From NCBI GenBank assembly GCA_949152475.1, contig OX424563.1, positions 24,773,001 to 24,837,000 of the forward strand: a DNA stretch of 64,000 nucleotides, read 5' to 3'. Position 1 is the first letter of the stretch. Each line of letters begins with the position of its first letter. The position numbers were made by a program, and so were the translations under genes. The notes below the pieces were generated by a model. That model was given only the letters and a program-made list of their open reading frames with translations, had not been told where the DNA came from and searched no databases. Positions 42,201 through 53,658 of the stretch are shown here, one piece after another. Origin of the DNA: Terebella lapidaria. Taxonomy: Eukaryota; Annelida; Polychaeta; Terebellida; Terebellidae.

Positions 42201-44812
42201 ATGACAATCACATTACATGTATACACAGTTCGGGGGATACAATTCAACATACCCGTAAGGAATGTCGCGAGTTCTGAATTTCCTGTTGTATCAAGTCCCG
42301 TATTCTGCCAGTGCAGGGAGTTTTCAGCTCTATTGGACCCTTGTTATACGAAGGCGAACGCTCTATGATTTCTGACACTGCCTCGTCATTCGAGTGCGAT
42401 GCAGCCGTCTTAACAGCGTTTGAAGTATGCGAGGATTTCGGTGCAGCTTCGCTGTTGTTCTTATGCTCTGGTGAATGTTTATGATGATGGTTCGGTGATT
42501 CCACATGAGAGACCTCAACAGTTTCATGGATTGACTCCAGTCTGTGTCCAGTATGGTCTTCTCCATTCTCAAAGCTTGATTGGTCTTCCCCTTCTTCCGA
42601 GATCCCACTTAGTTCACTCGGTTCCCACTCGGCAACTTCATAATCACTGTCGTTCGATTCACTCTCACTTTCGCTTTCTTCCCCGGAGCTGATAATAGTC
42701 GGCAAAACCGGGGGAACTCTTGGACTTGGACCATGACCGAAGCTTTGCTGCTCCTCTCTGTGGAAGTTCAGGTTAGGCGAGAAGTGACTGTGATCAAAAA
42801 GGCTTTGCGATGCATCATACTGTGAAGTGTATTTATGTGATGAAACTGTCGATTCACGAGTAATATTCGACTGTTGAATCACCTCTGTTTGCGATCTTGT
42901 CACTCGCCTATTACAGTCGGATGTCAAATTCACATCGCTTTTACTATGGTACACTTTTTGAACGAAGAGGTTCCCAGTGAGTCGTCTCCGCTGAACCTCT
43001 TCTTGACTACAGTTCAGCAAAGACTTGTAACTTGAAGCTTCACTGCTTGAGCTTTCACTGCCACTATCATAACTCCTATGAGGCCGACGATTCGTGATGT
43101 TTGCGAGATTCTGGTGATTTTCCATGCGATCAGATATATTGCTGTGCTGAAAAGAACTGTCGTCAACACTAGAGTCATGGTCTTTTCCGAGAGGGGACAT
43201 CACTTTGGAAGTGTTACGGCTGCCGTTCAATTGACCAAATTCTTGTTCCTGGACGGCACTTGTCAAACTAAGGCGAGGACTGCCTCGAGATGAATCTGCG
43301 GGACTTGAAGCAATACTGGAAACTGACGACAGGTGCATCTCGTCAAGTTTCTCGCTGCATTCCAATATGCTGTCCTCAAGTATAGGATCTGTGATGATTT
43401 TCCGCCCGCCACGGCGTCTGGTGACTCTGGCTGGGAGGATACTAGTAGCAGGTGAGTCATCAATGTGGGAGAGATTCGACAGATTGGTGACGCTGTTCTC
43501 CACGACGGGTAACCTGCGGTATACACACTCGCCATTTTTCTGCTCCTTGTCTATGTGAGGTGTGCTTGTGAGGGCGTCCTTGTGACTCCTAGTCCTTGAC
43601 GAGATGGAGTTCCCGAGATCGGGGGTTGTTATGTCATCATCGCTGGCTGGCTGTGGTGAACCTGAAATGAGTAGACTATACTTCTCAAACTCGCTGAAGT
43701 TGAAGCGAGACGTGTTGTCTTTGCGACTGGTTTCGATGCTGTTGGTGCTTGCATTCTCAATACTGTCATTGATGATCTTCCTATTGGTTTTGCGCCTTGT
43801 AGTGTTGCCTGACTTCGCTGCGGTTTTCCTTCGAGTCTTGGACTTTTCAGTGGATTCCTCTGTCAGGCCTTTCTTTTTCCTGGTTGATCTTGTGGTCCGA
43901 GTTCCCTCTGACACTGGTGGCTTGTTGTGGTCTCGTAAGACATGACCCTCTTGACTGCTTGCCTTGGTGGCGTTCTAACAATAAAAAAACAAGGTAATAA
44001 ATCGAGTACCACATATTATATGAAGCTTCTTGAATTTAACTATGATGTAGTAGATGTCAACCAGTTTAATAATGTTATCCAGGTACATATGTTTTTACGA
44101 GAAAAAGAACTTACTGGGTATATATAAATTTTACCATGGGATGCTCATTGCTGAAGCATGCAGCAATTTGCAAGTCAAGTTCCATCATCGCTCCGCTTAC
44201 CTTCTTATATGTTTGTCTTTTCCGAGTTTTTGGTTCAGCTATCCAGCTTGGAGATTCATCAAAACTGTTCTCTTTCAGACTAGCTTTGCTGTGAAAACAA
44301 AATGACACACTACAGGTGTAAATACTGCCTTGTACGTAGAAAATTTCATGTGTGTTTCTGCTACATATTCAATACCGGTAGTCATTCAAATTTTACAATA
44401 TTAGCAATTCGCTATTAAGCAAAGCAAAAATCAGTATCATGTCAATTTTTATAATGGCACCAGAATCCAGATATTTGACATTCTATATAACTTTACAGAG
44501 CAAGGATGATTTCAATACCAGTATTTCATACTGAAGTACATAATTCAATAAACGATTCAAATGTTTTTAAATCAGTTTTTGTTTCATGAAACACCCAAAC
44601 ACCAACCATTTACGTGGAGGGTTCTTGACTGACGTGAATGCCGAGCTTCGAACATCACCGGAATCATTTTGAGCTGAGTCACTTGAGCTGAAACTACTGA
44701 AGAGGCCGCGCTCTCGAGGCGGTCGGTCTGCCGCAGTATCGCTCCAAACGTCAACCGTAACGACTCGCTGGCGATGTCGGCCATACGTGTGACAGACCTG
44801 CTTCCTAGGCAT
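39229..44812 (-). CDS. HASPIN: Haspin, histone H3-Thr3 kinase
   Basis: Minus-strand exons 44812-44595 (coding part), 44288-44201, 43974-42253, 42146-42028, 41740-41653, 41403-41318, 41205-41143, 40903-40812, 40544-40471, 40264-40033, 39840-39738 and 39454-39229, phases consistent, 1036 residues. Residues 1 to about 690 are a basic/Ser-rich tail like that of other haspins. The kinase domain has IGEGVYGEVF (residues 724-733), ATP-binding Lys745 in SVALK, EILPEIVISKEL, HRDLHWGN with catalytic Asp881, and VIDFTLSRL, the haspin-type DFT/DYT in place of DFG. NDRPDMFDDDQLFIVFEFE and GKGDYQFEVYRLMREENG are family-specific. Known: haspin phosphorylates H3 Thr3 in mitosis to recruit the chromosomal passenger complex. 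In humans the gene is an intronless retrocopy-like gene; here it has introns. The first donor (44594) was chosen by phase. The final intron uses a GC donor. Confidence 0.92.
39455..39737 (-). other. HASPIN: GC-AG intron in haspin
   Basis: On the minus strand the exon ends in GAAAACGG and the intron begins gcaagtta; the acceptor is tttacag at 39455-39460. Only this donor gives the right phase: the GT five bases on (CAA|gttaac) would put a stop (TGA) right after the junction. gcaagt is the usual context of GC donors. Confidence 0.75.
39841..40032 (-). other. HASPIN: 192-bp in-frame, stop-free intron (exitron) in haspin
   Basis: The donor is AAAG|gtgtga and the acceptor cggtag|ATGG on the minus strand. 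Splicing joins TLSRLSK to DGCNVFTDLS, as in human haspin (TLSRLERDG). The intron is 64 codons long, exactly divisible by three, and has no stop, so a retained form would insert 64 residues just after the DFT motif. Confidence 0.7.
40298..40377 (-). mobile_element. 80-bp mini-DIRS remnant
   Basis: On the minus strand it reads like a DIRS left tip (atttattgc...aataaac), then about 20 unrelated bases, then a DIRS right tip (gttcgttatagaggtaag and then tatgtaataaat). Compare the full element at 13234-19799. It sits in a haspin intron. Confidence 0.6.
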
Positions 44813-45823
44813 TGTCTCCTGGGCCAGCGGGGGAAGCCTGAGTGAAGAAATATTTCATTTGAGAATACCGAAATGATAATGGGCATTAGCTCTGGAAATT
44901 AAGAATAAATCAATCCCCATTACGTCATGATGCGATATAGTCACCAGATTCTATTCACGCATGATCGCATCTTAATAATCTTCTCTTGTCCAATGGGATA
45001 AATGAACACTAACACAGGTTTTGTTCGAACTTGAGCCCATGATAGAATTCAACCATGTACACTTAGTTAGGGACTGGACAGTTCTATGGGTACCCAAATT
45101 CGGAGCTGATCAGATCAATACACGGGTCAGCAATTTGGTACCCGGACCCTTGATTGATCTTGAAGAGTAGTTTCGGGCTTGAATTCGTGCTGGAATTTGT
45201 TTGAAGTATATCTAGTTGCTGATTGGGAATCTTTCAATCAGATCTATGTTCAAAAACAAAAAATCTAGCAACATATTATGAGGTCAGAGATCATATTTAT
45301 AATACATGATATGAGAATCTATGCGACCATAAACACAGACTGACCAAATCTAGATACCACCCAGTCTCCACGCAGTTTGCGTGTTTATTACAGGCACCAA
45401 TTTAGTCCAATAGTTAGGTAAATTAGGATTGGGACAGGCCACTCACGTATCCGGGAATGCCCGAACCCGGGTCGGGACATGGCCATATGACAGTTTGAAC
45501 TACACTGCCAAGTCAACATGATTCAAACACCAATAGCTGAATAGGCATCTGACAGATCTACATCTTTGTGGCTGATTCTGTCGAAAGGCTACAGCGTAGA
45601 GCCTAGTACTACTAGTACTAGACGTCTAGGCCAAAACTCCAAACTCAAGAACTGGACAGGACAACTGCTCCCTGCTGCCAGCCCAGTGCTGGAATCTGCA
45701 CACTCGCAGCACAGTGACTCAGTCACACTGTCATAGGTCCCCTACTGAGCGGAGCTGAGTGAGTGACAGTGAACAGGTGAGTGAGTGACCATCCATGCCA
45801 TGGTCGTGGCATGGAATCGTGAT

Positions 45824-46510
45824 GGACCATGCCCAGGCCATCAGTTGGGAGGAATCCCATTTGGTGGCATATATGCCCAAAAGGGATATATGCCACCGAA
45901 TGGGTATACTTCCTGTCTTCCTGTATACCCAAACGGGATATACCTGAGGGCTTCGTCCCATGTACCTGGATCAGGAAGCTTGGGAACGGAAGGGGTCTGG
46001 GGTTTTATCGAAATAATTAATAAGAAAGGCCTGAAATACTTTTTGAAGAGTTTGGTGTCTTTTCCATCTTCACAGCCCAGTTTATATCAGTGCTATGAAA
46101 TGACAGTACTTTTTATGATAAACATGGATGTATGGATTGAGAAAATTTTTGATACATAATATATACTTCATTTTTGCTTGATCGATTACACCTAAATAGG
46201 TTTACAAAGCAAAATATTCTTTATTTAGGAGAAATCACATGTCCCAGCAATAAATTGGACAGACAGTGTGAAATAAAACCAATCATCTCAATTTAATAAA
46301 AGGGAAATGAATCAATAGCTTTATATCCATTAAATGAATGAATACCCAGGCCCCCTGAGTCCCCCAATGAGTATGATCACAAAACTACCACCAAGCTCTC
46401 AGGTATATCCCATTTGGGTATACAGGAAGTATACCCATTTGGTGGCATATATCCCATTTGGGCATATGTATATGCCACCAAATGGGATTCTTCCCAACTG
46501 GCCATGGTCC
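45824..46510. mobile_element. Foldback element with about 115-bp inverted arms
   Basis: The left arm, about 45824-45952 (gttgggaggaatcccatttg and onward), is inverted at about 46398-46510. Both arms carry catatatgcc and tatacttcctgtatacccaa words, and each arm is itself made of short palindromes. The interior of about 450 bp has no ORF of note. Confidence 0.8.
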
Positions 46511-46944
46511 TGCATCATGGTCCGGTCATCATCTGATCATGCACGCCACAGTTCGCGTGTATATCTAGGCCTAAGGAGGCCCATAATTTGTTATCAACAC
46601 CTAAATCATCAACATTCTCTTTGGAATCATGATCAATGACACCGATCCGAGATAAAACACGAAAATCCCACACACCGAGATGAAATTGAAAGCACTGGAG
46701 AGAGCAATCAAAACAAGGCGCCATTCAACATTGTGCTGAGGGTTCTCATTGGCTGATCGATGTTGTGTCGCACATTTTGATTGGCTGTAAAAGCCATATC
46801 TTGTTACGCATGCGTCGTAAATGTAAACATACCCGGGATGGAGTCACGTGCGCAACATTGAAAATAAAACCAAGGGTTCAGAACGTTACCGGAGAATCTG
46901 AATCTGAATCTGAAAATTTACAGTGCAGAAGCCAATTCTGGCAT

Positions 46945-47705
46945 TTAAGGATGTTCGCTCTCTTTGGACCCAAGCAGAGGGGCTAAAATTTGAAATTCGA
47001 TGGATGAGTTTCATACTTTTAAACAATCATCAATATGATATTGTGCATCCGAAAACAGGAAATTCAGATAAAATATTCTCTTCAGTGTGGAATTATGGGT
47101 GATTTTACCCCCAAAATACCAGCAAAATGGGTTATCTTTGGCCATTTTCACTAAAATCAATATTTAATGAAAACCTAGAGAATGATTTCTCTAAAATTTT
47201 GCTTGTTTATCAACGAACCGATATGCATGTTTTTGATAAAAAAAAATATGGGGGTCACGTACCATGTTATATTTTCTGTTATAGGTTGTCATATTTGTGA
47301 ATGTCAGTGAATTTTATCAAAATTTCAACAAATCTAGGTAAAATATTTTGTTCTGGACTCATATGGATGCCTGTAGAGGGAAAATTAGCATGGTGACCCC
47401 CATATTTTTTTCTATCAAAAACATGCAAAGAAGTTCGTTGATAAACATACACAATCTCAAAGATATCTATTTTCAGGTTTTCATTAAATATTGAATATAG
47501 TGAAAATGGCCCAAAATGGCCATTTTCCTGGTATTTTGGGGGTAAAATTACCCATAATTCCACACTAAACAAAATATTTAACCCGAATTTGCTGTTTTGG
47601 AATGCACGATATCATATTGATGATTGTTTGAAAGTCTGAAATACATTAAACAAATTTCAAATTTTAGCCCCTCTGCTTTGGTCCAAAAGGAGCGAACAAC
47701 CTTAA
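46945..47705. mobile_element. Long palindromic (foldback) element, about 760 bp
   Basis: The ends ttaaggatgttcgctctctt and ...aggagcgaacaaccttaa are inverted copies. The arms extend about 300 bp each and share the agaggggctaaaattt, caatatgat and ttaccccca words in inverse order. No ORF of note. It is likely a non-autonomous DNA transposon. Confidence 0.82.
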
Positions 47706-49347
47706 GCTAATTTATAGAGCTAGATATAGCGAGTTTCTCAGATTGTTAGGTGAAATTCGAGACCACTGAAAACGCCAAACATTATGAATGTCTATTTTAA
47801 TGTGCCAATTCACTGTGTTCAAATAGTTTATTTCACCACCAATCAAAGTACATGTAACAATTTAAGTAGAATGGCAAAATACAAATGATGAAAAGGGGAA
47901 GGCTGGAAGCTTAAAGCTTATAACGCAAACCCCCGTTGACAAAATAACAAATAAAAGTAAACAAATACAATGAGTAACAACATAATACTGTGTGGATACC
48001 AATTCAATATAGTAACATAAAGAAATGTAACAGATACATTAAAGAAAACATGATATTGAAAAAAATATTGATAAATATGTATCAATATTTGACCTATGCT
48101 CAAAGTATTATAGGAGTTTACCCCCATGAACAAACAAGAGCAGTTTTTAAAAGTAAGGTGAAAATCTTATAAACATGGCCAATCATGTTGTGATGCGTCA
48201 TGGTTGACCAGCGTGGTCAAAGAGTTTCCCGACTGGAAGAAGCAGTGAAAACTGGTAGGGAAACCCTAAAAAAAGACATTTCGATATGGCGAAAGATCAA
48301 ATTGTTTGCCATGTGCAAACCAGTGAACAAGAGCAACAAATCTTATAAAGACATCATAATGGTACATATATGATGTCTATAATGATGAGTCCTATGTATC
48401 AAAATTACAGAAGGAAGTTACTGAACAGATCTCGAGAAAATGAGTCAAAGTCCAAAAATCTTCCGTTCCGTTTTGCATTTGTGACCCTGCACCACAAAAC
48501 CAGGCATAAGTGACCGAGTATCAAAATTGAGATCTATGTACCACAAGAAAGAAGAGATGTTACTCTTTCTGGTGGTGGTAAAGAAATCATGTTTCTATCA
48601 TGACTAGCGGTGAAGTTATGTTGATTCGAAGAATGCTATCGCTGATTTATTGTTTCTGAGAAAATGGCGTCGAAAGATGGATGTCAACCCCCCCCCCCCC
48701 CCACAAACTTGACATTTTACTGATATTTTGGACACAGGTTTTCCTTATCACCAATCATTGTTTTATCAAACTTATAATAATATTGTTATCACACGAAAGA
48801 GCAAGACATTTACCGTTCAACTCTGCAACTATCATATTGTATTGTATAAAAGTATTTCTCTTGGCACACCGAGAGCATGATATAAATATACATTTTAGTT
48901 GTTTTTATCAGACAATGTAAAGTTATTATTACCATTCACAACATCAACTAAAATTAAAAATTTTGGGTAGATAATCCAATAATTTTTATTTCTAAAGTAG
49001 ACCCTTCTCCCAATAAAATGATACCAAAAAAATCATTTTTGGCAAAATGATTATTTTTATGTGTTTGCCCCTGTACTATAAAATCAATATTTGCGACTTA
49101 TGCCTGATTTTGTCATGCTGGATCACATTTTACCATTAGCCACTTTTCACCCTGTTCGTCAAATATATGGTCCTCTGAGTATACCCTCACCAAACTACAT
49201 GTAGATCTTTTTGATGTCCGCATACAAATGGTAGTATATCACTTGGTGATCTGTGGGTATCCTTACATGTCTGATTGTATACATATGTGTTTAATGTTTT
49301 ATATGTCTGATATTTTACATGCTTTTATGTATTTCTCCAGTTACTGG

Positions 49348-49372
49348 AGGTGAAACAAATAAATAAATAAAA
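49348..49372 (+). repeat. Candidate LINE 3' tail (AAATA)n-like
   Basis: gaggtgaaacaaataaataa followed by ataaaaa resembles the simple-repeat 3' ends of non-LTR elements. No ORF upstream supports an element, so this is weak. Confidence 0.35.
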
Positions 49373-49534
49373 ATGACCAGTTTGTTTGGTTTTTTTGCTT
49401 TTTATAAAAAAAAAGTAATAAAGATTTCGAAGTAATAGTAGTGTCATGACTAGGAATGTGTTAAATCACTTGTCTAATATGAATTGACAAATTGAACAAT
49501 ACTTCATTGCAGCCTATTGTTAAAACTAGACGCT

Positions 49535-50830
49535 TCCGGTCGCCTACGACCGCTTGGGTGTATCCCCCGTAGCCCTATCATCCCTGTCGCCCCAATTATC
49601 ACTGATAAGCGTGAAAAACTAGAGTAAGGGCTAATAATCGTGAAAAACTAGAGTAAGGGCTAAAACAGATTGCCAGAGAAATGTAAAATCTTAACATGCT
49701 TGAGCCAAAACTGTTTGCTCCCCAACAAAATTGCTGCATTGACATTTAAAGGTCATTGAAGGTCAAATTCAAGGTCACCACTGAAGTCAGTGCATATGAA
49801 TTTCCATTTCAACATGTTCGATAAAATAACACAATTACAGCCGGATTACACTTTTTCGTCAAAAGTTATATTTCAACTCAGAATATTTGACAAACTTGGT
49901 TTCAAGTTGAAATTCAAAGCAGAAGTTGACCAAAACTGCATTTCAAGATGACGAAATTGGAGCCAGATCAAACTTTTCACCATAAGTTATATTTTAAATA
50001 TTTGCCAAACTTGGTTTCAAGTTGAAACTCAAAGTACAAGTTGACCAAAACTGCATTTCAAGATGATGAAATTGAAGCCATATCGAACTTCTCACCATGA
50101 GTTGTATTTTAATTCATAATATGTGCCAAACTTGGTTTCAAGTTGAAATTCAAAGTAAAAGCTGACCAAAACTGCATTTCAAGATGACGAATTTGAAGCC
50201 AGATCGAACTTTTCACCATAAGTTACACTTTAACTCATGATTTGTGCCAAACTTGGTTTCAAGTTGAAATTCAAAGTAAAATATTACCAAAACTGCATTT
50301 CAAGATGGCAAAATTGGAGCCAGATTGAACTTTCCACCATAAGTTAAATTTTTTTACTCATAATTTGTGCTAAACTTGGTTTCAAATTGAAATTCAAAGT
50401 AATATTTGACCTGTATTTCAAGATGACGAAATTGGAGCCAGATGGAATTTTCACCACAAGTTATACCGGTAATTCAACTCATGATAATTTGTGCCCAATA
50501 ATAAATGTTCCTCACCGTAACTATTTTTATTGTGCTCAATAATATACTTAACTAGCCAAATTAATGTTAAATTATTCAGTAATATCAATGATACTACACC
50601 ATAATATCACTACTGGACACAACCTTTTCCTCATTGATCCCAATAATAAATGTCCCTTACCTTAACTATTTTTATCGTGCTCAATAATAGACTTAACTAG
50701 CAATAATAATGTTAACGAATATCAACTGTACTGCAGCAATAAAGTCAGTACTGGACACAACCTATACTTTGTTGAGCCCAATAATAAATGTTTCTTTGCC
50801 TAACTATTCTTATTGTGGCCAGTAATAAAC
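49535..50830. repeat. Composite satellite: 115-121-bp units followed by about 140-bp units
   Basis: A header (tcgcctacgaccgcttgggt, cccccgtagccctatca) is followed by at least five units of 115-121 bp (caagatg at 49944, 50059, 50180, 50301 and 50419). Each has gaaattggagccagat and cttggtttcaagttgaaatt. Then come three units of about 140 bp starting ccaataataaatgt (about 50495, 50640, 50780). The header and the second unit type recur at about 60905-61170, and the first unit type recurs inverted at about 63710-64000. Confidence 0.8.
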
Positions 50831-51004
50831 TTATCTAGTAAAAATAATGTTAAAATAGTCAAATTTAAGTTAACTTATGCAGTAAAAGTAATCTCTTCAC
50901 ACAAAACCATCAACTGTGAATTTGTAGACATGTCCCGTGTGATTTGTTTGCAGATATCATCCAAAGGGAATGATCATAGATCTCAAACTGGATATTTCAC
51001 ATTG

Positions 51005-51420
51005 TTGTAATAAGTTATCTCCTAAACTTATTAATATTTATTAAATCTTTCCGAGAAACAATAGGTTTCGTGCCTGAGCATTGCTCAACATGCGTGTCCA
51101 ATAGTGCAGTGATTCCTGTAAAATTACAACTCCTAGAGCGTTCACAAGCCATGGGTGTTGAAATTGCTGATTTTGTCACAAAATGTGTTGCCAATCGGCC
51201 ATTTTGGTTGCTATGGTTGCTATGGCAACCAAAATCGATAGGTGTCGTGATCTTACCGTAGGACATGTCCATATAAAATATTATCAAAATCGGTTTAGAT
51301 TTGCAAGTTGTATCGCTTTCACAAGAAAGTGTCTGCGGACGCGGACGTAGCGCGACAATCGCAAATCCATAGTATCCGCCGAACTTTGTTCGGGGGATAC
51401 AATGAGCACACTGCCTGATG
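51005..51420. repeat. Probable dispersed repeat with short palindromes
   Basis: Contains a ggttgctatggttgctatgg duplication and ends in ccgccgaactttgttcgggg, a small hairpin. Short matches to the end occur at 42230 (gttcgggggatacaattc) and 55478 (gtccgccgaac). The boundaries and class are uncertain. Confidence 0.4.
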
Positions 51421-51751
51421 ACAAACGCGATTCCAACAGCAAAGTTCAATCGTGCTCCTGCATCTAGGAATGAGACATATAGGATGGGGTGCAGTTCGAA
51501 TATCGACAATTGCAAGTGAGCACAGCTTCTCGATTATCTGATTATAGCCGGTTTTACGTTTGGAGGTGTTATGTAGTCATCCACCCTTCCAATCCAATTT
51601 TTTGTGTGGGATTTGTGGACTCGCCAATGGTGAAGGTGATCACGATGTGATGATTTAATCTCACGAAAGAAACAATTTATGTAAGATATTGCACATATTT
51701 TGATGAGCTGCAGGACCATTGGTCCTACTATTTCCCCGCGGAACCCATTTT

Positions 51752-52829
51752 TAGGTTACCGTACCTTTGATCCGATAACCTATTGCCGTGGCGTTGCGTC
51801 CGTCCGTCGTCTATCGTCCGTCCACATTTTTATCTCTAAAGTTTACAGGCGGATTTTCCTGAAATTTTGCACACAAATGCCTAAAGATATTTCAAAAGGG
51901 GGTTAATTTTTAGGTCTTTTATTTTCGCGACCAAAATTTGAAATGCAAATTTTGACGAAAAATGGCCAATTTTGGAGTTTGGAGGCCATTTTCTCAAAAA
52001 GTGTCCGATCAGTTTTGAGATTTTGGTTTCAAAAGATTCCCCTTATGTACCTTTATGATGTTTATAAGTTTTATTGCCATTGAATCGCCGGTCTACGTGT
52101 GTTGGCCATTTTGAATTTTCGATTGGTCGGTGAAAAAAAATTTTTGGAATATTTTTTTTTTGGACTTTTCGCCACTTTCGTCACTATTTTCCTTCATAAT
52201 GGGAGCTGCCAAGACTGTACTCATAGAATGCTTGAAGATACAGCTTAGATATCGGCACTTTCAAATAGGAAGTCATATATGGCGATTCGGGAGATGACCT
52301 TGAATTTGACCTTTGATGACATTGAAAGGTCAAAACAGCCATTTTTGGGTAAAAAAGATGCCCAAATTTACCTGTACAGATGAAATGCAAGTAGATAGAG
52401 CTTCAGTTTGTATGATGATTTTATAGGAAGTCATATATGGAACAACTAATGATGACCTTGATCTTGGATGACCTTGAGTGCTAAATATCTTACTTGAAAT
52501 CTGTAAAGTGGCCTCTGGAGCTTAAACTTTTGCACATACTGATTAGGACTGTGTATGAGCCTATAAAAAATCATATATGGCACATCTTTTGGTGATCTTG
52601 AACTTGACCTCAAACGACCTTGAAGGGCAAATCTCAGAATCTTAATTTGGCCTCTACAAATGAAATACTTGTTGATAAAGCTTATATGTTTGTATTATGA
52701 ACATTTGTGAAGTCATATGCAGCATACCTAATGGAGACATTGAAATTCACAAAGATGACCTCGAATGGTAAATCTCAAAGTAATAAAATTGTCCGGTAAC
52801 CTATCTCTGCCCTTGGGCTAATTTTTTTT
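51752..52829 (+). mobile_element. Repeat element family with hairpin ends, copy B
   Basis: Same family as copy A at 26718-28057. It has ttaggttaccgtacctttga at the left and gtccggtaacctatc...gcccttgggctaatttttt at the right. The interior is about 260 bp shorter than in copy A, and its left hairpin carries changes. Confidence 0.8.
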
Positions 52830-53512
52830 AGGCGAAGCCTATGAGAAACAAATTGTGTGTGTGGTACGGTTGACGCAGTTTGCAACATAGATCATAAAAT
52901 AGATCTACACAAATTTCTCAACTCTTTTAATCCAATTTCAGATTGATTCCTGTAATTACGTCACGAATGTTATGTACAATCCTTATATTTTCTGATTTCT
53001 GCATTGTGATGACAAAATGACAGGTTGTTTCTAAACGTTTAAATACGCAGGAAGAGTTCAAGAAACCAGTGCGTGAAGCTAGAAAAGTACTTCAAAAGTA
53101 ATTTAATGTTTTTATATTTAATTATACTGGTCATATTAGTATCATTATTATTAGCTTGTCTCTTGTTTTTTTTAGGCGAAGCCTATGAGAAACAAATTGT
53201 GTGTGTGGTACGGTTGACGCAGTTTGCAACATAGATCATAAAATAGATCTACACAAATTTCTCAACTCTTTTAATCCAATTTCAGATTGATTCCTGTAAT
53301 TACGTCACGAATGTTATGTACAATCCTTATATTTTCTGATTTCTGCATTGTGATGACAAAATGACAGGTTGTTTCTAAACGTTTAAATACGCAGGAAGAG
53401 TTCAAGAAACCAGTGCGTGAAGCTAGAAAAGTACTTCAAAAGTAATTTAATGTTTTTATATTTAATTATACTGGTCATATTAGTATCATTATTATTAGCT
53501 TGTCTCTTGTTG
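52830..53512. repeat. 344-bp tandem direct duplication
   Basis: The segment starting aggcgaagcctatgagaaac occurs at 52830 and again at 53174. I saw no difference between the copies over about 335 bp. The first copy starts exactly where repeat element copy B ends. Confidence 0.92.
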
Positions 53513-53658
53513 GGGTCTCTAGACTCTAGGCGTTTGTACCAAAAATACAAGACTGGAAAGGTGGCGCATAAATATGTTTTTTTTCTCAAAGTACATGAAA
53601 AGACAAAGAATACAGCTTCTCCAGCAACATTTATCATTCAGAAATCTTCATAAGTCAT

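Larger units (their letters stand above)
44838..53658. other. Repeat-rich region between haspin and HAUS4
   Basis: No supportable coding exon. It contains two foldback elements (45824-46510 and 46945-47705), a poly-C run near 48690, a candidate LINE tail at 49348-49372, a composite satellite (49535-50830), a repeat element copy (51752-52829) and a 344-bp tandem duplication. Haspin has an acceptor AG just upstream of its first coding exon (44838-44839), so a non-coding first exon of haspin probably lies here. Confidence 0.6.

Noticed and set aside
51015..51515. 166-codon minus-strand frame
   Set aside because: Falls in a probable dispersed repeat with hairpins; the translation resembles no protein I know.
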